Origin: Streptomyces alanosinicus
GTDB lineage: Bacteria > Actinomycetota > Actinomycetes > Streptomycetales > Streptomycetaceae
DNA length: 64,000 bases
Assembly (NCBI RefSeq): GCF_014650595.1
Contig: NZ_BMVG01000007.1
Coordinates: 124,001 to 188,000 of the forward strand
Direction: 5' to 3'
In this document: piece after piece, positions 1 through 8,789 of the stretch
Layout of the letters: each line of letters starts with the position of its first letter
Position numbering within the stretch: position 1 is the first letter of the stretch
Made by a program: the position numbers and the translations under genes
Notes under the pieces: model-generated
Database searches by the model: none
Told to the model about the DNA's origin: nothing
Seen by the model: the letters and a program-made list of their open reading frames with translations, nothing else

Positions 1-940
1 CGCCGTCATCGCCGTCGAGAAGGCCCTGGAACAGTACGGGGCCCCGATCTACGTCCGGCACGAGATCGTCCACAACAAGTACGTGGTGCAGACCCTGGAG
101 AAGAAGGGCGCCGTCTTCGTCGAACGGACCGAGGAGGTGCCGCCGGGCAACATCGTCATGTTCTCGGCACACGGCGTCGCCCCGGTCGTGCACGAGGAGG
201 CCGCGCAGGGCCGCCTCGCCACCATCGACGCCACCTGCCCCCTGGTCACCAAGGTCCACAAGGAAGCCGTCCGCTACGCCAAGGAGGACTACGACATCCT
301 CCTGATCGGCCACGAGGGCCACGAGGAGGTCATCGGCACCTCCGGCGAGGCCCCCGAGCACATCCAGCTCGTCGACGGCCCCGAGGACGTCGCCAAGGTC
401 GAGGTCCGCGACCCCTCGAAGGTCGTGTGGCTGTCGCAGACCACCCTGTCCGTCGACGAGACCATGGAGACCGTCGACGCCCTGAAGACGAAGTTCCCCG
501 GTCTCGTCTCCCCGCCCAGCGACGACATCTGCTACGCCACGCAGAACCGCCAGCTCGCCGTGAAGCAGATGGGCGCCGAGGCCGAACTGGTCATCGTCGT
601 CGGCTCGCGCAACTCCTCCAACTCCAAGCGGCTCGTCGAGGTCGCCAAGCTCGCCGGCGCCCGCGAGGCCTACCTCGTGGACTTCGCCGACGAGATCGAC
701 GAGGCCTGGCTGGAGGGTGTGACGACCGTCGGCGTCACCTCCGGCGCCTCCGTCCCGGAGGTCCTGGTCGAGCAGGTGCTCCAGTGGCTGGGCGAGCGCG
801 GCTACGGCGACGTGGAGATCGTCAAGGCGGCCGAGGAGTCCATCGTCTTCTCGCTGCCCAAGGAGCTGCGCCGCGATCTGCGCGACGAGGCGGCCGCCCT
901 GGCCGCCGAGCGCGGCGGCAGCGGCCCTTCCGGGGAGTGA
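1..940 (+). CDS. ispH: 4-hydroxy-3-methylbut-2-enyl diphosphate reductase (5' truncated by window edge)
   Basis: Catalyses the last step of the non-mevalonate (MEP) isoprenoid pathway, reducing HMBPP to IPP and DMAPP in the cytosol with a [4Fe-4S] cluster. Reading frame 2 is open from the first base of the window (AVIAVEKALEQYG...), so the N-terminus and the first cluster cysteine lie outside. Visible landmarks are the substrate His in IVHNK, the HGV segment (FSAHGVAP), a cysteine in ATCPLVTKVH, a cysteine in DICYATQNRQ and the SSNSKRL substrate loop. Only about 312 residues are present; full-length proteins are somewhat longer, consistent with a short missing 5' end. The ppgK start follows 29 bp downstream, so the two may be co-transcribed. 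Confidence 0.95.
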   Translation, partial: AVIAVEKALEQYGAPIYVRHEIVHNKYVVQTLEKKGAVFVERTEEVPPGNIVMFSAHGVAPVVHEEAAQGRLATIDATCPLVTKVHKEAVRYAKEDYDILLIGHEGHEEVIGTSGEAPEHIQLVDGPEDVAKVEVRDPSKVVWLSQTTLSVDETMETVDALKTKFPGLVSPPSDDICYATQNRQLAVKQMGAEAELVIVVGSRNSSNSKRLVEVAKLAGAREAYLVDFADEIDEAWLEGVTTVGVTSGASVPEVLVEQVLQWLGERGYGDVEIVKAAEESIVFSLPKELRRDLRDEAAALAAERGGSGPSGE

Positions 941-969
941 CTGTCAGTCCCGCGTCGTAACGTAGTGCC

Positions 970-1716
970 ATGCAGATCTTCGGCGTGGACATCGGCGGAT
1001 CCGGGATCAAGGGCGCCCCAGTGGACCTGGACAAGGGCGATCTGGCTCAGGAGCGCTGCAAGGTGCTCACCCCCCACCCGGCGACACCGGACGGTGTGGC
1101 CGACGGCGTGAAGCAGGTCGTGGACCACTTCGGCTGGACCGGCCCGGTCGGGCTGACCTTCCCCGGAGTGGTCACGGGCGGCGCCGTGATCCGCACAGCG
1201 GCGAACGTCGACCCGAGCTGGGTCGACACGGACGCGCGCGCGTTGTTCACCGGCCGGCTGGGCGGCCTGCCGGTGGTCGTCCTGAACGACGCGGACGCGG
1301 CGGGCGTCGCCGAGATGCAGTTCGGCGCCGGCCGGGACCGCAGGGGCACGGTCATCCTGCTCACCTTCGGCACCGGCATCGGAAGCGCCGTCTTCGTGGA
1401 CGGCGTCCTCGTCCCGAACACGGAACTGGGCCACCTGGAGCTGAACGGCCACGACGCCGAGAAGCGCGCCTCCAGCAAGGCCAAGGAGGACCACGACCTG
1501 AGCTGGGAACACTGGGCGCAGCGCGTCCAGAAGTATCTGGCGCATGTGGAGATGCTGTTCTCGCCCGAGCTGTTCATCATCGGCGGCGGCGTCAGCCGCA
1601 AGGCCGACAAGTTCCTGCACTTCCTCGACGACATCAAGGCCGAGATCGTCCCCGCGCAGCTGCAGAACAACGCGGGGATCGTGGGAGCGGCGATGAGAGC
1701 CGCCCAGCTGGCATAG
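970..1716 (+). CDS. ppgK: Polyphosphate glucokinase (ROK family)
   Basis: Phosphorylates glucose using polyphosphate (and usually ATP), feeding glycolysis. At 248 residues it has the usual actinobacterial PpgK length. The N-terminal phosphate-binding motif is DIGGSGIKG (residues 6-14). LNDADAAG at about 103-110 contains the catalytic Asp, and TFGTGIGSA plus ELGHLEL follow in the middle, as in ROK-type kinases. The ATG at 970 lies 29 bp after ispH and has no clear Shine-Dalgarno sequence. It is followed by the convergent DUF6542 gene. Confidence 0.93.
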   Translation: MQIFGVDIGGSGIKGAPVDLDKGDLAQERCKVLTPHPATPDGVADGVKQVVDHFGWTGPVGLTFPGVVTGGAVIRTAANVDPSWVDTDARALFTGRLGGLPVVVLNDADAAGVAEMQFGAGRDRRGTVILLTFGTGIGSAVFVDGVLVPNTELGHLELNGHDAEKRASSKAKEDHDLSWEHWAQRVQKYLAHVEMLFSPELFIIGGGVSRKADKFLHFLDDIKAEIVPAQLQNNAGIVGAAMRAAQLA

Positions 1717-1767
1717 ACCACCAGCCCTCCAGGGCGCGGCCGCCACGCGGGCGCCCGGGTCCGGCGT

Positions 1768-2328
1768 TCAGGTGCGGCGCCGGCGCGCCCGTACCCACTG
1801 CGCCCGGCGTACGAGCCCGATCACTCCGGCGAGCAGCGTCCCGAGGTACAGCCAGCCGGCCTGGGTGGCGAGCCCGGTGAACAGCCCCATCAGCCGGCCG
1901 AGCAGCCCGCCCTGGCCGTCCACGGCGGGCACCAGACCCACGGCGAACGCGATCGGTACGACGACGGGGGCGGTCAGCACGTCCCCGGCCCGCACCCACA
2001 GCCCGGTCAGCACACACACCGGCAGGAACAGTACGCCGTACACCGTCAGCGCCCCGCCGAACAGCAGCGCGTCCAAGCAGCCGAGCAGGAACATCACGAC
2101 GGCACAGAACAGTCCGCTGCCGAGCCCGGTGAGCCGAGGGTTCGGCAGCCGGGGGCCCGCCGCCGCCCCGGCGGCCCGCCCCTGCCGTGCACCGCGCTCC
2201 CACCGCTGCGCCCGCCGCGCCCCTGACCCCGGTCTGCCCTCCCCGCCCGGCCCACGCTGGGCCTGTGAGGGCAGCTGAGTGCCACGTCGCGGTCCGTCGG
2301 GCGAGGGTCGCGATCTGTGTTGCTCCAC
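1768..2328 (-). CDS. DUF6542-type membrane protein
   Basis: 186 residues starting at GTG. The first ~65 residues are hydrophilic, rich in Arg, Gly and Pro, and probably disordered. The rest forms about four membrane segments, including FCAVVMFLLGCLDALLF, VYGVLFLPVCVLTGLWV, VVVPIAFAVGLVPAV and a final helix before a basic tail (RRAQWVRARRRRT). It lies divergently upstream of ychF, the position in which DUF6542 proteins are commonly seen in Streptomyces. Its function is unknown. No strong Shine-Dalgarno precedes the GTG, so the exact start is uncertain. Confidence 0.75.
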   Translation of the reverse strand: MEQHRSRPSPDGPRRGTQLPSQAQRGPGGEGRPGSGARRAQRWERGARQGRAAGAAAGPRLPNPRLTGLGSGLFCAVVMFLLGCLDALLFGGALTVYGVLFLPVCVLTGLWVRAGDVLTAPVVVPIAFAVGLVPAVDGQGGLLGRLMGLFTGLATQAGWLYLGTLLAGVIGLVRRAQWVRARRRRT

Positions 2329-2514
2329 TGGACCAACTTAGGTCTGCTTATGTGTCGAATCACCCATCAGACACGCCGGTGGGAAGAGCTTGGCCAGCCG
2401 TTCGAAGCTCCCGGGAGCCGCCCGGCACAGACGCCGTAAACTGGGGGATCGGTCAGTGTCGGACTCTGGCCCCTGGCACCCCCCTGGCCCACTCATCTAC
2501 GGGAAGTCGCAAAC

Positions 2515-3603
<1,089 letters not shown>

Positions 3604-3651
3604 TCGTTCGCTCGCCAAGCGCTGACCGATTCATCAAGCGCGCAGGTCAAA

Positions 3652-3680
3652 GGGCCGGGCTCTGCGGAGTCCGGCTCTTT
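3652..3680 (+). terminator. Rho-independent terminator of ychF
   Basis: Nine-bp stem GCCGGGCTC / GAGTCCGGC (one G-T pair) with a TGCG loop, followed by TCTTT, starting about 50 bp after the ychF stop. Confidence 0.75.
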
Positions 3681-3709
3681 CCGTGTCCCGGGGCTGGGAC
3701 CGCCGCCCC

Positions 3710-4834
3710 TCAGTCGGTGTTGGTCGGGATGCGGAGGGTCAGTTCGTAGCCGCCGGTGGGGGTCGGGCCGGAGGTGACCGTCCCGGCGAGGAGTTCGGCG
3801 CGTTCCCTGAGGCCGATCAGGCCCTGGTGGGAGCCGGGGAGGGGGAGTGAGGGGCGGGTGGGCGGGGTGTTAGTGACGGTCACGCCGAAAGCGGTGCCGT
3901 CGTCGGTGTGCCAGAGCCGCACCGTCGCCGAGGCGCCCGGTGCGTGTTTGCGGACGTTGGTGAGGGCTTCCTGGACGGTGCGGTAGACGGCGCGCTGTGC
4001 GGTGGTGCTGATCTCCGGCGGGAGTTCGCCGGTCAGTTCGGTGTCGATCCCGCTGGTCGTGACCAGCTTGTGCAGGTCGGCGAGGGTGGGCTGCGGGGTC
4101 AGCTCGGTGGCCCGGCCCCCGGAGGCGCGCAGCAGGGTGACCATGTGGCGCAGTTCGTCGAGGGTGTCCACGCTGAGGGAGCGGATGGTGCGGGCGCCCT
4201 CCTTGAAGTCGGGGTCGGTGGCGGCGACTTGGAGGGCACCGGCCTGTACGGCGATCAGGCTGACCTGGTGGGAGACGACGTCGTGCATCTCGCGGGCGAG
4301 CTGGGCGCGTTCGCGGGCGAGGACGGCCTGGGAGTGCAGGAGCCGTTCGTGTTCGCGTGCCTCCTCGATCTCGGCGAGGCGGCGGGCCAGGTCCCTGCGG
4401 GCCTGGACGAGTTGGCCCAGCAGGACGGGGGCGGCGGCGGTGGCCAGTGTGTAGAAGAAGTAGACCAGGGTCCAGGTGCGCTCGTGCGTGGTGAGGTCGT
4501 TCGGCGGCCAGGGGAAGGCCGAGGCCAGGGCGAACAGAACGGCGCATACGACGAGCAGCCGGCGGTTGCGGGAGCGTTCGGCCAGCGTGAACAGTGCGGC
4601 GAACGGGGCGAACACGACGTCCAGCACGAGGCTGGCGGGCAGGGTGAGGAGGAAGACCGGGAGCGGGAAGCGCCGTCGGAGGGCGAGCGCGGCGCAGGCG
4701 AGCGCCGCCGTGGCCTGCGCCGCGGGGCCCGCCTCGTCCACGCTGAGCAGGACGTCGAGGACGGCGACCGCGACGACCATGGCGTCGACGAGCGGGTCGG
4801 GAATCCGCGCCCACCACGCCCCGGGCGCGGTCAT
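3710..4834 (-). CDS. Two-component sensor histidine kinase (HisKA_3 / NarL-partner type)
   Basis: 374-residue membrane sensor. The N-terminal ~150 residues contain about five hydrophobic segments with very short loops. Then come a coiled linker (RRDLARRLAEIEEAREHERLL), the dimerisation/phosphoacceptor helix with REMHDVVSHQ (His phosphorylation site), and a HATPase_c domain with N-box EALTNVRKHA and G-box GLIGLRERAELL. The ATG at 4834 overlaps the stop of the response regulator gene (ATGA), which fixes the start and indicates translational coupling. A longer in-frame extension upstream is only read-through of another frame. The signal sensed is unknown. Confidence 0.92.
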   Translation of the reverse strand: MTAPGAWWARIPDPLVDAMVVAVAVLDVLLSVDEAGPAAQATAALACAALALRRRFPLPVFLLTLPASLVLDVVFAPFAALFTLAERSRNRRLLVVCAVLFALASAFPWPPNDLTTHERTWTLVYFFYTLATAAAPVLLGQLVQARRDLARRLAEIEEAREHERLLHSQAVLARERAQLAREMHDVVSHQVSLIAVQAGALQVAATDPDFKEGARTIRSLSVDTLDELRHMVTLLRASGGRATELTPQPTLADLHKLVTTSGIDTELTGELPPEISTTAQRAVYRTVQEALTNVRKHAPGASATVRLWHTDDGTAFGVTVTNTPPTRPSLPLPGSHQGLIGLRERAELLAGTVTSGPTPTGGYELTLRIPTNTD

Positions 4835-5505
4835 CGCCCGGACTCCGGGCGCCGCTCTCCCGCGTCGAGCAGTCCCGCCCGCTGCGCGAGCAGCGCCGCC
4901 TGCACCCTGCTGCCGACGCGCAGCTTGGTCAGGATCGCGCTGACGTGATCCTTGACGGTGCCCGCGCTGAGATGGATCCGGGTACCGATCTCGGCGTTGG
5001 ACAGCCCCTCCGCGATCAGTACGAGCACCTCGCGTTCGCGTTCGGTGAGCCGGCCGACGCGGCTGGTCTCCTCGTCGTCGACGACCGTCGCGCCGGGGTG
5101 ACTCTGCCAGACGGCGCGGGACGCCTTCGGTGACATCACGACCCCGCCCGCGACCAGGGTCCGTACGAGCTGGGCGAGCTGGTCGGGCTCGGTGTCCTTG
5201 AGCAGGAAGCCGGCCGCGCCGGAGCGCAGCGCGGTGAGGATGTACTCGTCGGCGTCGAAGGTCGTCAGCATCGCCACCACCGGCGGCTGCGGAAGGGCGC
5301 GCAGCCGGCGCAGCACGGTCAGTCCGTCCACGTCCGGCATCCGGATGTCGAGGAGCACGACGTCGGGGCCGGTCCGCCGTACGGTGTCGACCGCGTCCGC
5401 GCCGGCCGTGGTCGCGACGACCTCGATGTCGTCGGCGGCGCTCAGGATGAGTTCGAAGCCGGAGCGCACCAGCGCCTCGTCGTCCACCACCATGACCCGG
5501 ATCAC
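4831..5505 (-). CDS. NarL/FixJ-family response regulator
   Basis: Partner of the overlapping kinase. The receiver domain begins IRVMVVDDEALVRSGFEL with the acidic pocket DD, the phosphorylatable Asp in VVLLDIRMPD, Thr in MLTTFD and Lys in FLLKD. A C-terminal LuxR-type helix-turn-helix follows (LTEREREVLVLIAEGLSNAEI... GTVKDHV). I chose the GTG at 5505 because it gives the canonical receiver start and has AAGG about 10 bases upstream. An in-frame GTG at 5571 would add 22 residues (MTIDIDVRRSEP...) but its GGA lies only 3 bases away. The targets are unknown; the nearest divergent gene is the acyltransferase at 5907. Confidence 0.9.
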   Translation of the reverse strand: MIRVMVVDDEALVRSGFELILSAADDIEVVATTAGADAVDTVRRTGPDVVLLDIRMPDVDGLTVLRRLRALPQPPVVAMLTTFDADEYILTALRSGAAGFLLKDTEPDQLAQLVRTLVAGGVVMSPKASRAVWQSHPGATVVDDEETSRVGRLTEREREVLVLIAEGLSNAEIGTRIHLSAGTVKDHVSAILTKLRVGSRVQAALLAQRAGLLDAGERRPESGR

Positions 5506-5571
5506 GTGCGTCCCGCCTTGCCGTGCTTGCGCGTACGGCTCCGATCGCCGTACGTCGATGTCGATTGTCAC

Positions 5572-5906
5572 CGTTCCGACCGTAGAGCGGGGCGCGCCGT
5601 CCCAGGTGTGGGCGGCGGGACGTTCCCGCCAGTCGGGGGGAGGGTTCCAGCCGGGCGGGGGGAGCCCGGGACCCGTGGACGGGGTGGTTCCGGAAGGGCG
5701 AGGGCCGGCGCCGGCGCGAACGCACCGGGGTCGGCTCGATGGTCGCCGCGCTCACGCAGATCGTCGTGGTCGCGGGCGCCCTCATCGAGTAGCCCGCGGC
5801 ACCGACCGCCGACCCCTACCCGGTGGGCGTCACCCGCCGGGTGGCGGGGTGGGACCGGACAGTCGCCGGATACCCCGGGCCCCGGCCGGTCGCCAGCCTG
5901 GAAACC
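5572..5906. other. Intergenic stretch between divergent genes
   Basis: Presumably holds the promoters of the leftward two-component operon and the rightward acyltransferase gene. I see no convincing operator or terminator. An 18-codon ATG reading frame at 5739-5792 (MVAALTQIVVVAGALIE) looks like a membrane peptide or a gene remnant, but has no support beyond its hydrophobicity. Confidence 0.4.
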
Positions 5907-7343
5907 ATGACCCACAACGCAGACGACCCGACGCTCACGACTCCGGTCGGCGCCCCGTCCGGGGCCGCGGAGAACTCACCGTCCCAGGCTGCGGAAAATC
6001 CCCCGTCATCCCAGGCTGCCAGGAACCTCCCGTCCCAGGCCGCGAAGGATCCCTTGTCCCGGGCGGTGCAGCCCAGCCCGTCCCTGGCCACGGAGAACCT
6101 CTCGTCCCGGGCCGTGCAGCCCAGCCCCTCCCTGGCCGCGGAGAACCCCTCGTCCCGGGCCGTGCGGCACAACCCGTCGCAGGCGACCGCGACCGGACGT
6201 GTCGCGGCGGGCCGGCTGATCGGTGTGGATCTGGCGCGGGGCCTCGCGGTCTTCGGGATGTTCGCCGCCCATGTCGGCCCCGACCCGTCCGATGGCGGCG
6301 TCACCGGGCATCTCATGGAACTGGCGCACGGCCGTTCCTCCGCGCTCTTCGCCTTCCTCGCCGGCTTCTCGGTCATGCTGATCACCGGCCGCCGTACCCC
6401 GAAGACCGGCCTGGCCGGCCGGCAGGCGGTCGCCAAGGTGGTGATCCGGGCGCTCGTCCTGCTGGTGGTGGGCACGGCGCTGACCATGACCGGCACCCCG
6501 GTCGAGGTGATCCTCGCCTTCTACGGCCTGTACTTCCTGCTCGTCCTGCCGCTGCACCGGCTCGGCGCCCGCCCGCTGGCCGTCATCGCCGCGGCCGGTG
6601 CCCTGGTGCTGCCGCAGGTCCTGTACGTCGTCCAGCACGCGCTCCCCGAGGACGGCGTCACCGGTGTCTGGGCCTGGCCCTCGGACGCCGACGGCATCGT
6701 CTCGCTTCTCTTCACGGGCGGTTACCCGGCCCTGACCTGGCTCCCCTTCGTCATCGCCGGTATGGCGGTGGCCCGCCTCGACCTGGCCGCCGGCGCCGTC
6801 CGCCTCCGTCTCGCGGTCACCGGCGTGTGTCTCGCCGTGCTGGGCTACGGCGGCTCCTGGCTGGCCCTGCATCTGGTACCCGGCGCCCTGACGAAGCTGA
6901 ACGCCGTCGGCTGGCGCGACGGCGGCTCGGCCGCGTCGGCCTGGTGGTCCGACACCTGGGGCTATCCCGACGGCAGTACCCCGGCCGCGCTGCTGGTGGC
7001 CTCGCCGCACAGTGAGACGACCCTCTCGGTCCTGGCCAACGCCGGCGTGGCGATCGCGGTCCTGGCAGTCTGTCTCGTGGCGGTCGACGCCTTCGCGGGC
7101 CTCGCCCGCCTCGCCCGCCCGGTCATCGCGGTCGGGTCGATGTCCCTGACCGCGTACGTCCTCCACATCGTCGGCATCCGCCTCCTCGGCATCGAGGACC
7201 TGCCCGGTTCCCCGCTGTACGTCCTGGCCGGCTTCGTCGTCGTGGTCACCGTGTTCGCGACGCTCTGGTCCCGTCACTTCCGGCGCGGGCCGCTGGAGTG
7301 GCTGCTCGGCAGGGCCACCAAGGCCGCGGAGCTGGTGCGATGA
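5907..7343 (+). CDS. Multi-pass membrane protein, DUF418 / heparan-alpha-glucosaminide acetyltransferase-like
   Basis: 478 residues. After a hydrophilic N-terminus (about 1-105), the protein reads RLIGVDLARGLAVFGMFAAHVG, the typical opening of the DUF418/DUF1624 acyltransferase-like superfamily. It then has about 9-10 membrane helices, including the GRSSALFAFLAGFSVML helix. Members are thought to move acyl groups across the membrane, but the substrate here is unknown. The ATG at 5907 is preferred over a GTG at 5823 because the extra residues lack family similarity. Unusually, the N-terminal tail is built from degenerate Ser/Pro/Ala repeats (QAAENPPS, QAARNLPS, RAVQPSPSLATENLSS, RAVQPSPSLAAENPSS). 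Its stop overlaps the start of the next small gene (ATGA). Confidence 0.8.
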   Translation: MTHNADDPTLTTPVGAPSGAAENSPSQAAENPPSSQAARNLPSQAAKDPLSRAVQPSPSLATENLSSRAVQPSPSLAAENPSSRAVRHNPSQATATGRVAAGRLIGVDLARGLAVFGMFAAHVGPDPSDGGVTGHLMELAHGRSSALFAFLAGFSVMLITGRRTPKTGLAGRQAVAKVVIRALVLLVVGTALTMTGTPVEVILAFYGLYFLLVLPLHRLGARPLAVIAAAGALVLPQVLYVVQHALPEDGVTGVWAWPSDADGIVSLLFTGGYPALTWLPFVIAGMAVARLDLAAGAVRLRLAVTGVCLAVLGYGGSWLALHLVPGALTKLNAVGWRDGGSAASAWWSDTWGYPDGSTPAALLVASPHSETTLSVLANAGVAIAVLAVCLVAVDAFAGLARLARPVIAVGSMSLTAYVLHIVGIRLLGIEDLPGSPLYVLAGFVVVVTVFATLWSRHFRRGPLEWLLGRATKAAELVR

Positions 7344-7480
7344 GCCGCCCGTCGCAGGGCCGTGGGGAGCTGTGGTGGCTGGCCGTGGCCGCGGCGGCCG
7401 GTGTCCTCGCCGTCCTGCGCCCGGATCTGTACGCGGCCGTGGTGCAGCACGTCGTCACCGTCGCCGTCGGACACCACTGA
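7340..7480 (+). CDS. 46-residue membrane microprotein
   Basis: Starts at the ATG within the ATGA overlap at the end of the acyltransferase-like gene, so it is probably translationally coupled to it. The sequence MSRPSQGRGELWWLAVAAAA... has a short basic N-terminus and one or two hydrophobic segments (LWWLAVAAAAGVLAVL and YAAVVQHVVTVAV). I do not recognise it. It may be a small partner subunit of the upstream membrane protein; the coupling is seen in the sequence, the partnership is inferred. Confidence 0.55.
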   Translation: MSRPSQGRGELWWLAVAAAAGVLAVLRPDLYAAVVQHVVTVAVGHH

Positions 7481-7559
7481 CCCCCGGCCCCCTGGAGCCG
7501 GCGTGGCGGAGCGGACCGCCCGTACGACCCCCGCCCCGGGGTCGTACGGGCGCCCGTTC

Positions 7560-8789
7560 TCAGGCGGCCTGCAACTCCAGCAGCGAGGCCACCAGCCGGT
7601 CCACCTCCTCCCGCGTGTTGTACAGCGCCAGCGACGCGCGGGCCGCCGAGTCGAGGCCGTAGTGGGCCAGGGCCGGCTGGGCGCAGTGGTGGCCGGCCCG
7701 CACGGCGATGCCGTCGCCGTCCAGCCGGTCGGCGATCTCGCCCGGGGTGTGGCCGGGCAGGGTGAAGGTCAGTACGCCGATCCGCCCGGCCGCGGGGCCC
7801 AGCAGCTCCAGGCCCGGGACCTGGGCCAGGGCCTGTTGCGCATAGGCCGTCAGCCGCGTCTCGTAGTCCGCCACCGCCGTGCGGTCGAAGGCCGTGAGCC
7901 AGTCCAGGGCGGCCAGCAGGCCGGCCACACCGGAGATATGCCCGGTGCCGGCTTCGAAGCGGTGCGGGACCGGGGCGTACGTCGTACGGTCGAAGCTCAC
8001 CGACTCGATCATGTTGCCGCCCGCCTGCCACGGCGCCATGGCCTCAAGGATCTCCGGCTTGGCGTACAGGGCGCCGATGCCGGTGGGGGCGTAGATCTTG
8101 TGGCCGGAGAAGGTGTAGAAGTCGGCGTCCAGGTCCGTCACGTCGACGGGGAAGTGCGCCACCGCCTGTGCGCCGTCCACCAGCACCCTCGCCTGGTAGC
8201 GGTGCGCCAGCGCCGTCATCTCCCGTACCGGTGGCACGGTGCCGAGGACGTTCGAGGCATGGCTGATGACCACGAGCCGGGTCCGCATGGAGAGCAGATC
8301 GGCGTACGCGTCCTGGTCGATGGAGCCGTCCGGCCGCAGGGGTACGGGCACCACGCGGGCCCGCGTCTGCTCGGCGACCCGCTGCCAGGGCACGATGTTC
8401 GCGTGGTGCTCCAGCACCGGCACGAGGATGTCGTCCCCGGGGCCGAGGTCCGCGCGCCCCCAGCTCTGCGCGACCAGGTTGATGGCCTCGGTCGTGCCCC
8501 GGACGAAGACGATGCTCTCGGGCGAGGGCGCGCCCAGGAACCGTGCGACCGTGGCCCGGCCCGCCTCGTACATCTCCGTCGCCTCGCGCGCCATGGTGTG
8601 CGCGCCCCGGTGGATGTTGGAGTTGGCGCAGGCGTAGAACGCCGTCAGGGCCTCGATGACCTGTCGGGGCTTCTGCGTGGTGGCGCCGTTGTCCAGCCAG
8701 ACGAGCGGGTGGCCGTTGACCGTCCGGTGCAGGATCGGTATGTCCCGGCGGGCCGCTTCGGGCGAGAAGCCGACGTCAGGAGTAGTCAT
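7560..8789 (-). CDS. Cysteine desulfurase, SufS-like (class II), probable encapsulin cargo
   Basis: PLP-dependent enzyme of 409 residues that removes sulfur from cysteine to form a persulfide. Visible features are LDNGATTQKP near the N-terminus, the His stacking on PLP (LEHHANIVPW), Asp in VDGAQAVAH, the Schiff-base Lys in SGHKIYAPTG (Lys231) and the persulfide Cys in RAGHHCAQP (Cys369). The length matches ordinary SufS. The long disordered N-terminal domain described for desulfurase cargo of family 2A encapsulins is absent. The ATG at 8789 lies inside the 3' end of the encapsulin gene (14 bp overlap) with GAGGTG 10 bases upstream, so the two are coupled. The physical link makes it a likely cargo; a general sulfur-mobilising role is the alternative. 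Confidence 0.92.
   Translation of the reverse strand: MTTPDVGFSPEAARRDIPILHRTVNGHPLVWLDNGATTQKPRQVIEALTAFYACANSNIHRGAHTMAREATEMYEAGRATVARFLGAPSPESIVFVRGTTEAINLVAQSWGRADLGPGDDILVPVLEHHANIVPWQRVAEQTRARVVPVPLRPDGSIDQDAYADLLSMRTRLVVISHASNVLGTVPPVREMTALAHRYQARVLVDGAQAVAHFPVDVTDLDADFYTFSGHKIYAPTGIGALYAKPEILEAMAPWQAGGNMIESVSFDRTTYAPVPHRFEAGTGHISGVAGLLAALDWLTAFDRTAVADYETRLTAYAQQALAQVPGLELLGPAAGRIGVLTFTLPGHTPGEIADRLDGDGIAVRAGHHCAQPALAHYGLDSAARASLALYNTREEVDRLVASLLELQAA

Noticed and set aside
3710..5785. 691-residue minus-strand frame containing the histidine kinase
   Set aside because: The N-terminal half overlaps the response regulator in another frame; the ATGA overlap at 4831-4834 marks the real kinase start.
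5739..5792. 18-codon hydrophobic ORF in the spacer after the two-component genes
   Set aside because: Too short, no ribosome site, and no coupling to a neighbour.
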